Assembly: GCA_964599885.1 (NCBI GenBank)
Contig: CAZRHH010000010.1
Location: forward strand, 19,046 to 83,045
Direction: 5' to 3'
From: CAZRHH01 sp964599885
GTDB taxonomy: Bacteria; Chloroflexota; Dehalococcoidia; DSTF01; JACRBR01
Length of the DNA: 64,000 nt
Part shown: positions 16,718-26,146 of the stretch, one piece after another
How the letters are laid out: the number at the start of each line of letters is the position of its first letter
Numbering within the stretch: position 1 is the first letter of the stretch
Made by a program: the position numbers and the translations under genes
The notes under the pieces: model-generated
What the model was told of the DNA's origin: nothing
The model's database searches: none
What the model saw: only the letters and a program-made list of their open reading frames with translations

Positions 16718-17782
16718 CTATTCGGCGCGCTCCGAGTGAATGCGCAAGCCGAAGGTCAACGCCAGGCCGCCGACAGCCGTGGTGACCAGCGCAAGTAGCA
16801 CGTTGGAATCCCCGCCCTGAGAGGGACCTCCACCCGCACTGGGCAGATCAGGAACGCGCGGCGGTGCGGTGAATGCCGGCGGCATCCCTTGGTCGGTGGG
16901 CGGCTGGATCGGTGATGCGGGCGGCGCTCCGGGTGGCCCACCGACCGGCGTGGGAGAGGACGCAGCCGAAGGCGGACTGGTGGGCGTGCCCGCCGGCGCG
17001 GTTGCGGTGGCATCCGGCGGCGACGCGGTGGGAGTGGAGGTCGGCGCCGTGGTGGGCGTCGCGCTGGGTACGCCAGCGGCGCAACTCGAACTGGTGATCG
17101 TGTTGGTGTCCATCGTCACGGCGGCGTTTTGCGCCAGCGCCCTGCCGAACAGGATGGTGCCTGACTGCAGGCTGATGCTCTGGTCGGCGATGATGTTCCC
17201 CACGAATGTTGTGTTCGTAAAGAGCACCGCCGAGCTGCCAATCTGCCAGAAGACATTACACGGCTGGGCGCCGATCAAGGCAACAGTGGCGCCAACCGCT
17301 GTCGTCAGCGTGCTCACCGTCTTAAAGATGAACACTCCATCGCCGTTGAGCGTCAGCGTTCCAGTCAGGAGCGCCGACGACGAGAAGCAATAGACGCCAG
17401 GCGGGAGAATGAGGTCACCCAGTTCCACATCGCTACCCGTGAACGACTGCGTACACGACTCGGCCGTGAGCGCAGTGTTGGCGGCAGTGACATCCGTCTG
17501 GGCCTGAAGCGCAATCGCATCACCCGCGTGGGATGCTCCCCCGTTCGTGAGCGTGATCGTTCCCAGATCCGTGATCGCCGAACCTGGGCTCACGCCAATG
17601 TTCCCGTTCATGGAAGTCGCGCCGGTGTTGGTGACCGTACTGGCACCGAGGACGGCGAAACTTGTCGCCGTTCCTAGGGATGGTGCGGTCGCCGCGACGG
17701 CCGGGCTGGCGTTCGAGCAGAGCAACGCTGCGGCGGCCAATCCCGCAACGACCGCGAGTTTGTTGCAGTGAAGTAGGTTCAT
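16718..17782 (-). CDS. Ice-binding-type (DUF3494) surface protein
   Basis: The protein has 354 residues; ATG at 17782 follows GATGAGGAA. A signal peptide covers about residues 1-32, ending near SPAVAA. Residues 35-235 match the DUF3494 beta-helix fold: LGTATSFAVLGASTVTNTG at the start, DLILPPGVYCFSSSALLTGTL, then VFWQIGSSAVLFTNTTFVGNI and the closing GRALAQNAAVTM. A linker of Pro, Thr, Ser and Ala repeats follows. The end has LPSAGG, a hydrophobic helix and a short basic tail, like a sortase sorting signal or membrane anchor. Family members bind ice, but many homologues in warm environments probably act as adhesins. It is alone in its strand, among integrase copies, so it may be cargo. Confidence 0.9.
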   Translation of the reverse strand: MNLLHCNKLAVVAGLAAAALLCSNASPAVAATAPSLGTATSFAVLGASTVTNTGATSMNGNIGVSPGSAITDLGTITLTNGGASHAGDAIALQAQTDVTAANTALTAESCTQSFTGSDVELGDLILPPGVYCFSSSALLTGTLTLNGDGVFIFKTVSTLTTAVGATVALIGAQPCNVFWQIGSSAVLFTNTTFVGNIIADQSISLQSGTILFGRALAQNAAVTMDTNTITSSSCAAGVPSATPTTAPTSTPTASPPDATATAPAGTPTSPPSAASSPTPVGGPPGAPPASPIQPPTDQGMPPAFTAPPRVPDLPSAGGGPSQGGDSNVLLALVTTAVGGLALTFGLRIHSERAE

Positions 17783-18011
17783 GTGGGTTTCCTCATCAAA
17801 AGTGCCGGGCGGTGCACGCATCCTGCAATCGTTTTGCAGTGCCTCGCCCTATCTCGAGCGATCTTCATGACCCGAGATGCGGCCAGACGCGATGCAAGGG
17901 GGATAGCCGTCTGGTCGCGTTCTCCGGCCACTCGGTGCCGTTCGCGAGACTCTTGATGTGATCATCGTCGGCGCCGCTCGCACGACCAGCACTGGCGCAG
18001 GGTCTCAAAGG

Positions 18012-18315
18012 GGTACGATGGCGTCACAAGTGCGTGTCGTTCCGCGGCGCCCCGGCCACCACCCTCAGCACCCAACCTGCGGAGTGTTTGCGCCTACAGT
18101 CTGCAGCGCTATTCCGCCTTGAGTACGGCGAGGCGGGCGTGCACATCTTCCGCCATTCCGCAGCCTAGCTAAGGTGCGACGCGGGCGAGAGCATTGAGGA
18201 AGGGTCACGGTCCCTCGATCATTCATCGCTGGCCGTCACCACCATTTATCTGCGGCGGCTCGAAGGAGAGTCTGACGGCGGTTGGGCGAAGGTCGCCGAA
18301 GCGATCGGCGCATGA
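18012..18315 (+). pseudogene. Decayed copy of the tyrosine recombinase
   Basis: From 18130 to 18315 the sequence encodes a close match to residues 252-311 of the intact integrase at 15682 (GVHIFRHSAA, LDHSSLAVTTIYLRRLEGES, GWAKVAEAIG). The Lys codon after HSAA has become TAG, which stops the frame, while the rest remains in frame including the nucleophile Tyr. A weaker, shortened match to the region before it can be followed back to about 18012 (for example FRL before the GVHIF motif). The N-terminal two thirds are gone. It is a second, dead copy, which points to repeated integration or a segmental duplication followed by decay. Confidence 0.8.
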
Positions 18316-18436
18316 AGCCGCCTTTGACTCCATTGCTCTGAGCCCATCGCCGACACCTTTCATCCTCCGGGTTGGCTCGCTATTGAATACTCGCAGTTGC
18401 GGGTGTACGATCGCGGCCACCTTGAAGGGGGAGCCA

Positions 18437-19132
18437 ATGTTGAAAGTCATCGTCGCTGGGATCGCGCTGCCGCTCGCGCTCGCGGCGGCTCCACAGGTCG
18501 ACGCAACACATCCGACTTGCACGGTCGATCGCGTTGTCGACGGCGACACGTTCGATTGCACCGACGGTACCCGCGTCCGCATGCTGCAGATCGACACGGT
18601 CGAGCGCGGTGAATGCGGATATGAGTGGGCGACCGCGGCGCTCGCCAACATCTTCCTGCCCGCCGGCAAGCAGGTGCGACTCGACTATGACGCCGTGTAC
18701 GTCGACCGCTATGACCGTCATCTTGCGGCGCCGATCGTCATCGGGACGGATGGCAACGAGTACAACATCTCTATCGTCATGGTGTACGTCGGCCTCGCGA
18801 GAGCCGCGTATTACGGCGACAACGCGAAGTACCTGGACTGGGCGAATGCATCGCAAACATGGGCGCAGAACGCGCAATGGAACATGTGGGCGCCCGGCGG
18901 GCCGTACAACGGGGGCGCCAACTGCGGCGGCTCCGCACCACCACCGGCGCCGCCCCTGCCTGTTGTGCCGCCTGCAGGTGGGAACTGCGACCCTTCGTAT
19001 CCTGACGTGTGCATTCCGTCGCCGCCGCCCGATCTCGACTGCGGTGACATTTCACACAAACGGTTCCGCGTGGTTGGTTCGGATCCGCATCGGTTCGATG
19101 GAGACCACGACGGCATCGGCTGTGAGAGTTGA
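18437..19132 (+). CDS. Secreted thermonuclease with Excalibur domain
   Basis: The protein has 231 residues. ATG at 18437 follows GGGGGAG. A signal peptide covers about 1-24 (LALAAAPQVDA). Residues 27-150 resemble staphylococcal nuclease (SNase): DRVVDGDTFDCTDG for the calcium-binding start, and VYVDRYDRHLAAPIV, where the active-site Arg and Glu are expected. A Pro-rich linker follows. The last 35 residues form an Excalibur calcium-binding motif (DHDGIGCES). It should degrade nucleic acids outside the cell. It lies between an integrase remnant and the Rhs gene. The spacing to the next gene (41 bases) allows co-transcription. Confidence 0.88.
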   Translation: MLKVIVAGIALPLALAAAPQVDATHPTCTVDRVVDGDTFDCTDGTRVRMLQIDTVERGECGYEWATAALANIFLPAGKQVRLDYDAVYVDRYDRHLAAPIVIGTDGNEYNISIVMVYVGLARAAYYGDNAKYLDWANASQTWAQNAQWNMWAPGGPYNGGANCGGSAPPPAPPLPVVPPAGGNCDPSYPDVCIPSPPPDLDCGDISHKRFRVVGSDPHRFDGDHDGIGCES

Positions 19133-19173
19133 TACGACCTCGGGCTTGGTGATCGGAATACGCAAGGCGGCCG

Positions 19174-19428
19174 ATGCCTCGGTATGAATTCCAAGTCAAA
19201 GGCATGCTCTCGTGGCGCACGCTGCGACGCGGGGAAGCGGTCGAGTTCCAGCACATTGTCTGGGCTAAGTTCCAGGCCGCCACCAAGGACTATGTGTGCA
19301 AGAAGTGCTCGTCGTTCATCGCTAGAGGGCGACCGTACTGTCGGATCAGCCGCGGCACTCGTGGCCCGGCGGAGACGCGATGCATCTCATGCTCACCGAT
19401 CAGTGTCCGGGTCGTCGAGATCGTCTGA
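19174..19428 (+). CDS. Small Cys-rich hypothetical protein
   Basis: The frame has 84 residues with ATG at 19174. It begins MPRYEFQVKG, has a beta-rich first half, and then YVCKKCSSFI and CRISRGTRGP with a later CISC, which gives five Cys that could hold one zinc ion. Its codon use resembles its neighbours. No strong ribosome binding site is seen. It follows the nuclease gene closely. I do not recognise a family, and it may be an artefact, but the spaced Cys pairs favour a real protein. Confidence 0.45.
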   Translation: MPRYEFQVKGMLSWRTLRRGEAVEFQHIVWAKFQAATKDYVCKKCSSFIARGRPYCRISRGTRGPAETRCISCSPISVRVVEIV

Positions 19429-19520
19429 CTCCAGACGACCACTGCACTATGTGGCGATCGTGCGTAGCTCCGCACAGCGGTGCGTGACCATGTTGGTCGC
19501 CACTCTGTGCCACAAGCCTC

Positions 19521-19549
19521 TTGACAACTCGCTGACGCAGTAGTATCTT
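19521..19549 (+). promoter_or_regulatory. Strong sigma-70-type promoter for the Rhs gene
   Basis: TTGACA at 19521-19526 and TATCTT at 19544-19549 are 17 bases apart. Transcription would begin near 19556, about 57 bases before the GTG start of the Rhs gene. The -35 box is a perfect match to the consensus, which is unusual in this window. Confidence 0.7.
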
Positions 19550-19612
19550 CGCCACACATCCCCGCAAGGACTCACGGATTGAGCGAGACCGACTTCGCAC
19601 GGAGGCGTTGCT

Positions 19613-22600
19613 GTGTACATTTTTCGCTGGCTCGTCCTCTGGTCCGTAGTCGGAATCGCCATCGCATCTCCGGCCTGGTTCGACCGGGACCAACCGGGCC
19701 TAGTCCGGCAGATCGCGGATGTGCGAGCTGCGCTCGCGCAGGAAGTAGTCCCGACCTCGAGCCCCGCCGTCGCGCCGACGCCGACTCCAGCGGCGGCTGG
19801 GTTAGCATCGCCAACGTCGGATGTTCAGCCGGAGCCAACTCTCACGTTCACATCGACTGCCATGGCTACCGCCACCACCCTCGCTACTGAGACCCCCACG
19901 AGCGATCTCCCCGTCGAAAGCGAAACCGGTACGGCCACGGCGACGCCGACGGCGGTTGAAAGCGTCACGCCCACGCCCACGATCGCCGCGACTCCCACGG
20001 CGATCTCGGAAGTGGTCATCGACAGCACCGGCGGCGCTCTGAGCAGCCCGGATGGGCACGCCACGCTGACGTTTCCGCCTGGGGCTACGGACGAACCGCT
20101 GCGCATTACTGTCCGTCCCGCTGATCCTCTCGACGCCGAACCACTACCGGAATCTGAACTGCTCACGCTTTGGCAGTTCGATGCAGTCGCGGTGAACAGA
20201 GGTGACGCGGCGATACACACGTTCAGCGCCGACGTCACGATCGATCTTCGATACGACCGCGATGAACTCTTCGGCCTCAGCGAATCGGTTATCCGGTACT
20301 GGTACTTCGATGAAGCGCTCGACGCTTGGATTGAGGTGCCGACGACTCCGGTAGCGCCATATCACTGGCAGGTGAAGGTAAACCACTTCAGCGCCGCTGC
20401 CGCGAGCAGCGATGGTGCAATCGTTGTTCCGCCCATTCTCGAGTCGGCGCAGGTAGATTTGAATGCGGGAGCCGCCGTCTTCAGCTATCCCCTCCTGCCG
20501 TCCCCGGGCGTGGCGGGACTAGAGCCGTCGCTGAACCTCAATTACAGTTCGGCCCGCGTCGACGATACGGACCAGAAAGTCGTAGCGCCGTGGACTGGTA
20601 TTGGCTGGGATCTGGCAATGCCCTCGATCACTCGATCCGGCGAGCGCTTCTTCCTCAACTTGGGAGGTGTGGGCAGCGAGATCGTCAAGACGGGCGTTGC
20701 GACCGAATGGGTTACGCGCAACCAACAGTTCATGCGCATCACACACAGTTCCGCTTGCGACGATGGAGGTTGGAGCCAATCGAGCTCCGTGGCGTTTGTT
20801 GCCGACACCTATCAATGCGCTTGGACTGTTAAAGACCAGTCAGGTCGGACATACGCGTTTGGCGGTGATGCTCAGAGCCGTCGGTACTATGGCTCGCTGC
20901 AGAATTTCGCATTCAGCGGCTTCAGGCACTACCAGTGGGATCTTTCATCCGTCACCGACGTCCACGGGAATGCCGCGATTTACAAGTACAACCAGGTACG
21001 GGGCCGTTCGCAGATGTCATGGCCGGATATCTTTCCCGAGAGCTGGATGTCATGGGTCATCTCGTCGTATCCAACGGAAGTCTTGTACCCAGGCGGGAAG
21101 GTCATCTTCACGCTGGAGGACGGCCTGATTGATTACAGTTCAACTTCATCGAGCTATTTGGCGGACGATGGAACCACCCTGCAGGTCCGTGCCGATGTAG
21201 CCCCGTGCATCTCTGGCAACTTTCAATTCGTCTTTGAAACACGTGCATTGGCGAAAGTCGAGATGCAAAGCTGGGACGCGGCGGGACTCTTTCACAGCCG
21301 CGCCTACGAGTTCGATGTCGATTCTTCGTCGTCTCCGCGTTGCGAGGACGCAACTAGGCTGGACTCGGTCAAACTGGCGGGCCGCGACGGCGGGTTCATG
21401 CCAGCGTCGAGTTTCGCGTACACCGATTACACCACCTGCAGTGGTGTGTCGACCCGGACGCGTGCTCGTCTGAGCACCATCCTGAACGGGTTTGGCGGGA
21501 GCGTGGTGTTCGCACCGTACATCAAGAAGACCTCGACCTCCTGCGCGAGGGACAGGTTCGTCCCCCAGCGGCGCACCGTGAAGGCGGGTACCTACTGGTC
21601 ACCGTACAGTCCGGACGTCGTCACGGACTATGACTTCCAAGGTGGGCCGACCTGGGGGCCGGACGGATACCGTGGGTTCAGCAACGTCACGGAGACAGAC
21701 GCAGTCGGCAACCGCAACGTGCATACGTTCGTCGTGTGGGGCGAACTGGCGGGACGCGAGCTAAGGGTTGAGCGATATGGAACCGAATCGCCCACCAATC
21801 TGCTTTGGCAACGCGTCGAAAACGCGTACGAATCGACGGCCGCCAACTTCATTGACGTCTTTGGCACACCGACGGCGAACGCGTTCCACAACAAGCTCAC
21901 GAGCACGACCACGACGACGAAGGACGGGAACAGGAGCCGCGTCGCCTATGCTTACGACCCAACGCACGGCGGCATCACGAGTGTCACTGAAGACGCGAGT
22001 GTCGATTTTCCCTACACGGATAGCTGCCGCAAGCGTACGACGTCCTACTATCCCACCCCGAGCGACGTGCTCCTCATCGTTCCGCAGGCAAAGCAGGTTT
22101 TAACGACGTGCGCCGCAAGTCCGGGGATCGCCGCCGAAACACGCTTTTTCTACGACGGTACGTCCGGTGGGCCGCGGACTGCGAGCAACGGGGGCCGGGG
22201 GAATCTCACGGCGACGCGATCGTTGGTCGATCCTAGCCTCGCGGAAAGTAACGTCGAAAAATACGTCTGGACGCTCCAGAGCTACAGCACCACGGGGTTG
22301 CTCAAGGAGCTGTCAGTACCGGCGTACGACAATTCGACGTTGCCCCTCCCGGCTGGCGCGGGCGGCGCCGTTTGGAGCAACAAGGGTCGAACGGTCTACA
22401 CATACGACGCCGGCTCGGTTTCCGGTGGCAACGCAGGACACGGCCGGTTCGTCTCGTCCGAAACAACGTACGCCTACGATCCCAGCGGATTGCCCGCGTA
22501 CATCCCGGCGTTCACAACGAACTTGACCTACGACCGTCGACTTGGCACCGCTACGTCGGTTACCGAGCCGAACGGCCTCACATCCACAACAGAATACGAC

Positions 22601-25600
22601 GAATTTGGTCGCACGGTGAAACGCTACCAAACTCCGGATACCTCGACGTTCCCGACAACCGAGTTCGAGTACGACTGGTCTGGCGCCGGTTCCGGAGGAG
22701 GAACGAACAGCACGACGGTAAAGCACCGCATGATCCAGGGATCATCAACGACTGTAGACGAGAAGGTGTGTACGGACGGACTCGGACGCGCGAGTCAAAC
22801 GATCACCCCGTTGGGGTCGTCGCTGCCGAGCGTCTACGAAACTGTACGCTATGACGCGCGTGGGCTGCCGTGGGCCTCGGGGCCCGCCACTGACTACAAT
22901 TTCGACTGCACATCCCCCCTGTCCGCAATGACGTCGCCAACCACCCTGCGCGAGTACGACGCATCCAATCAGATCGAGAAGACCACGTTCGCAGGAAGTT
23001 CGTCCGTCACATCGTGTGCCCCATCCTGTACGAAGGTCGTGCGAGACGGTCTTTGGACGACGGCGTACGACGAGCTCGGACACAAGACGCTAACGACGCG
23101 CGATGGCTTCGGGCAGCCGTACATCATCTACGAGTACTTCGGCACAGGGACGCCGCAAGACCCGCATTCAGCGGTCGTTGCAACAACCTACGACTACGAT
23201 GTTCTGGGCAATGTAACCAAAGTCACGGACGGACTGGGAAATTCCACCGTGATGACCTACGACGCGCTCTCCCGGAGGAAGACCCTGGACGACCCGGACA
23301 TGTCCGGCGGCGGGAAGGCGTGGAAGTACAAATACGATGCCGCGGGCAATCTCGTCCAACAGGAGGACGCACGATCCAGTTCCATCAATCCAGATGATCG
23401 CGTTCGGACGACGCTGTCATATGACTCATTGAATCGAATCCGCACCAAGTCCTATTCAGTGCCTACGGGGGCGGGCGGCCTTACATGCCCCGCCGCAGCA
23501 TGCGTCCCGAACCCTGGCGCCATCGAGTACTTCTACGACCGGTATATCATCGCAAGTCAAAACAGGTGCTTTGGATACGCGGCGAATACAGCGATCGGGA
23601 AACTCACGAGAATGACCGACGGCAGCGGCCAGACCCGTTGGTGCTATGACATTCGGGGGCGCGAAACTCGCTCTCACTACACCGTAAACCATCCGGAGTG
23701 TTTGACCGGCCACATTGCGACGACGAAGTACATCCACCATTCATACGACTCAGGGAACCGAGTGCAGACCCTCATGTATCCGGACGGCGAAAGCTTGACC
23801 TACACCTACGATGACGGGGCGGACGGGAGCGGTAGGCTGAAGGGTATTCAGAGCAGCCTCGGCGTGAGCTACGCTGACAATATCTCGTATCACGCAAGCG
23901 GCGGTCCGTCGGCACTACCACTCGGAAACGGATACACCACGAATTACTCGTACGATTCCCGTCACCGGCTCAGCGGAATCACTACCGGAAACGGCACGAC
24001 GACTGTGCAGGACCTCGACTACGAGTACTACGAGGACGGTAACATCGCGCGGTTGAACGATGTTGGCGTCGAGGACGCCTGGTTCAAGTACGATTCGCTC
24101 TCGCGCCTCACCGAAATGCGCAAGGACAGCCTGTCCGGTCAGCTGCTTGCTTCCTACCAGTACAGCTCTGGCGCCGACGACGACCGCCGCGCATTAGTGA
24201 GCAAGCAGGAGGGGGCAAACGTCGTCGCGCTAACGTATGGTGACGCGAACCATGTTCACGCTCCCTCGTCCGCGAACGGACAGTTGATCGGGTACGACGC
24301 GAACGGAAATATCTCTGTCCGAACCGGCAACGAACAGTTCCTCTTCGATGCGGCGAATCGTCTGACACGCATGGCCCATGTCACGGGCTGGCCGAATTTT
24401 AGGCTCCAAACCGACTACACCCACGATGGTCAAGGACGTGTCACACGCCAACGCGTTACGTCACCGTCCCTCCCAAACATCGATAGCAAGAAAACGTCGA
24501 TCGGTGGAATCTATGAGGAACAAAATACCGCTTGCGATGCGCCGCTCGACAGTCAGAAATACTACTACGCCCTGGGGCGGCTAATCGGTTGGCGCTACAC
24601 GTCAAACGGCGCCTCAACCCTGCAGTATCTCCTTACCGATCACCTCGACAGCACGGTCGGTCGCATCGATAGCACGAGTGGCGCCTTCACGAAGATGAGC
24701 TACTGGCCGTTCGGTGCGTCGCGCGGGCATGGATATTTCGGGCGTGAATTCACCGGACAGCGAAACGAGAGCGGGTTCGCGATCGGCGCGTACAACTACA
24801 ACGCGCGGTTCTACTCGACGACGCTCGGGACGTTCTTATCGGCTGATCCGCTCACGGTCGATGGGCTGAATCGGTACGCTTACGTGCGGAACAATCCGCT
24901 GCGGTACAACGATCCGAGTGGACTCTGTACGGGCGGCGAGATGGTGATCTTGTGGAACTGCGCGACTGGCAAGGCGGCGGAATATAAGGCGGGCGACGTA
25001 ACGCCTGTGCCACTTGGCTGCAACTCCGTCTGCGCAGCGGAAACCCAGCACAGTTATGCGATGGCCGAAGGCATGCGCGCAGGCGCCGCATACGCGGAGC
25101 TCAAGGCGGCGATGGAGTACGGCGCCTACCGAAACGCTATGTATGCGTTGGCGTGGCCCGGATCCCAATCCATCGCGGACGGAAACGCGATCGCGTACGC
25201 TAACAAGCCGTCTCCGGCGAAGGACGGAGGGAGCGTGGGGGACAAGTTCAAGGACTGGGGAAGCAAGGTACTTGAGGTCGAAACCCTCGTTGAGAACGTG
25301 GTTATTAGCGCAGGTTCCGAGATCCCGTACGGGCAATATTACGTGAGCTACTACGGCATGGAAGCTATCCATGACCTTCCAGCGCCTGCGCAAGCAGTCG
25401 TCCTTCCGGAAGTAAGACTCGCGCTTGTTGTCAACCAGGCAATCGGACTTGGCGTGACGGAGACGCTCGACTACTATCGCGCAGCCCGCTTCGGGCGGGA
25501 TCGGCACGAAGACCGATACGCACCAATCTGGGGCAATCACACCGACGGTCAGCTGCGCGAATTGGGTGTACCACTGCCGGGTTGGGAAATGTACTTTCCC

Positions 25601-25642
25601 GGTAGCCATGCGGACGGCTCTTATGACTTCGCCTGCTGCTAG
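19613..25642 (+). CDS. Secreted Rhs/YD-repeat protein with variable C-terminus
   Basis: The protein has 2009 residues. GTG at 19613 follows GGAGG at 7 bases. A signal peptide covers about 1-25. A Thr/Pro/Ala-rich stretch runs to about residue 130, then a ZU5-like beta domain (GGALSSPDGHATLTFPPGAT), then an SpvB-like segment (YPLLPSPGVAGLEPSLNLNY), then many YD repeats (YDALSRR, YDAAGNL, YDSLNRI and similar). The Rhs core ends with the typical YNARFYST, GTFLSADP, LNRYAYVRNNPLRYNDPSGL at about 1730-1771. The last 238 residues differ from the core and are a candidate toxin tip; I do not recognise an enzyme in them. The shell of YD repeats would enclose the tip until release. Confidence 0.93.
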   Translation: MYIFRWLVLWSVVGIAIASPAWFDRDQPGLVRQIADVRAALAQEVVPTSSPAVAPTPTPAAAGLASPTSDVQPEPTLTFTSTAMATATTLATETPTSDLPVESETGTATATPTAVESVTPTPTIAATPTAISEVVIDSTGGALSSPDGHATLTFPPGATDEPLRITVRPADPLDAEPLPESELLTLWQFDAVAVNRGDAAIHTFSADVTIDLRYDRDELFGLSESVIRYWYFDEALDAWIEVPTTPVAPYHWQVKVNHFSAAAASSDGAIVVPPILESAQVDLNAGAAVFSYPLLPSPGVAGLEPSLNLNYSSARVDDTDQKVVAPWTGIGWDLAMPSITRSGERFFLNLGGVGSEIVKTGVATEWVTRNQQFMRITHSSACDDGGWSQSSSVAFVADTYQCAWTVKDQSGRTYAFGGDAQSRRYYGSLQNFAFSGFRHYQWDLSSVTDVHGNAAIYKYNQVRGRSQMSWPDIFPESWMSWVISSYPTEVLYPGGKVIFTLEDGLIDYSSTSSSYLADDGTTLQVRADVAPCISGNFQFVFETRALAKVEMQSWDAAGLFHSRAYEFDVDSSSSPRCEDATRLDSVKLAGRDGGFMPASSFAYTDYTTCSGVSTRTRARLSTILNGFGGSVVFAPYIKKTSTSCARDRFVPQRRTVKAGTYWSPYSPDVVTDYDFQGGPTWGPDGYRGFSNVTETDAVGNRNVHTFVVWGELAGRELRVERYGTESPTNLLWQRVENAYESTAANFIDVFGTPTANAFHNKLTSTTTTTKDGNRSRVAYAYDPTHGGITSVTEDASVDFPYTDSCRKRTTSYYPTPSDVLLIVPQAKQVLTTCAASPGIAAETRFFYDGTSGGPRTASNGGRGNLTATRSLVDPSLAESNVEKYVWTLQSYSTTGLLKELSVPAYDNSTLPLPAGAGGAVWSNKGRTVYTYDAGSVSGGNAGHGRFVSSETTYAYDPSGLPAYIPAFTTNLTYDRRLGTATSVTEPNGLTSTTEYDEFGRTVKRYQTPDTSTFPTTEFEYDWSGAGSGGGTNSTTVKHRMIQGSSTTVDEKVCTDGLGRASQTITPLGSSLPSVYETVRYDARGLPWASGPATDYNFDCTSPLSAMTSPTTLREYDASNQIEKTTFAGSSSVTSCAPSCTKVVRDGLWTTAYDELGHKTLTTRDGFGQPYIIYEYFGTGTPQDPHSAVVATTYDYDVLGNVTKVTDGLGNSTVMTYDALSRRKTLDDPDMSGGGKAWKYKYDAAGNLVQQEDARSSSINPDDRVRTTLSYDSLNRIRTKSYSVPTGAGGLTCPAAACVPNPGAIEYFYDRYIIASQNRCFGYAANTAIGKLTRMTDGSGQTRWCYDIRGRETRSHYTVNHPECLTGHIATTKYIHHSYDSGNRVQTLMYPDGESLTYTYDDGADGSGRLKGIQSSLGVSYADNISYHASGGPSALPLGNGYTTNYSYDSRHRLSGITTGNGTTTVQDLDYEYYEDGNIARLNDVGVEDAWFKYDSLSRLTEMRKDSLSGQLLASYQYSSGADDDRRALVSKQEGANVVALTYGDANHVHAPSSANGQLIGYDANGNISVRTGNEQFLFDAANRLTRMAHVTGWPNFRLQTDYTHDGQGRVTRQRVTSPSLPNIDSKKTSIGGIYEEQNTACDAPLDSQKYYYALGRLIGWRYTSNGASTLQYLLTDHLDSTVGRIDSTSGAFTKMSYWPFGASRGHGYFGREFTGQRNESGFAIGAYNYNARFYSTTLGTFLSADPLTVDGLNRYAYVRNNPLRYNDPSGLCTGGEMVILWNCATGKAAEYKAGDVTPVPLGCNSVCAAETQHSYAMAEGMRAGAAYAELKAAMEYGAYRNAMYALAWPGSQSIADGNAIAYANKPSPAKDGGSVGDKFKDWGSKVLEVETLVENVVISAGSEIPYGQYYVSYYGMEAIHDLPAPAQAVVLPEVRLALVVNQAIGLGVTETLDYYRAARFGRDRHEDRYAPIWGNHTDGQLRELGVPLPGWEMYFPGSHADGSYDFACC

Positions 25643-25669
25643 CGTAAAAAACGTCGGAGATGTGGTGCC

Positions 25670-26038
25670 ATGATGCCCGCGGCAGTGCCGAGCTTTGTAA
25701 TCGTCGTGGTGCTGGCGTTGATGGCGGCGAGCTGTCGGGAGGGAAGCGTGACATCCGTACAAATCGAAAATGACACGGAGGAGATAGTAACGGTTCGTTC
25801 CTGCGGCCGCGCTCCTTGGGATTACGTGCTCGGGCGGAGCGTATGCGACGTCGTCCATCGTCCAAAGAGGATCGACCCTGGTGCAGTTCTTGATATTCGG
25901 GTGACCAACCGCATCACAACGTGGTTTGTCGTCGAGGAAGACGGGCGCCGGGTGGGATGCCTTCGTTTGAGGTTCGACGAGCACTCAGAAATGATCGAGC
26001 AGGTCGCTGTGAGCGCGTTCGTCATCTGCCCAAGCTGA
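25670..26038 (+). CDS. Small lipoprotein behind the Rhs gene
   Basis: The protein has 122 residues; ATG at 25670 follows GGAGATG. The N-terminus is a lipoprotein signal with the lipobox MAASC (Cys 22), so it should be tethered to the membrane or cell surface. The mature part is about 100 residues, mostly beta, with VQIENDTEEIVTVRSCG and WFVVEEDGRRVGCLRL. It contains three further Cys. It begins 27 bases after the Rhs stop, so the two are probably co-transcribed. Genes in this position are often immunity proteins for the toxin tip; that is inference. No family is recognised. Confidence 0.7.
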   Translation: MMPAAVPSFVIVVVLALMAASCREGSVTSVQIENDTEEIVTVRSCGRAPWDYVLGRSVCDVVHRPKRIDPGAVLDIRVTNRITTWFVVEEDGRRVGCLRLRFDEHSEMIEQVAVSAFVICPS

Positions 26039-26118
26039 GCGAGCATCGTCTATCGACAACACGGCAACATCGCCCCCTAATCGCCCAGGGGTAGCACATT
26101 AGTTCTTGCCGTCATACA

Positions 26119-26144
26119 ATGGCTCCACCCTCGAACGGAGCCAT
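26119..26144 (+). other. Hairpin over a ribosome binding site
   Basis: ATGGCTCC and GGAGCCAT form a perfect 8-bp stem with a 10-base loop. The right arm contains the GGAG that would serve the ATG at 26147, so the stem could hide it. The gene behind it is broken, so the hairpin may be a relic. Confidence 0.4.
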
Positions 26145-26146
26145 GC

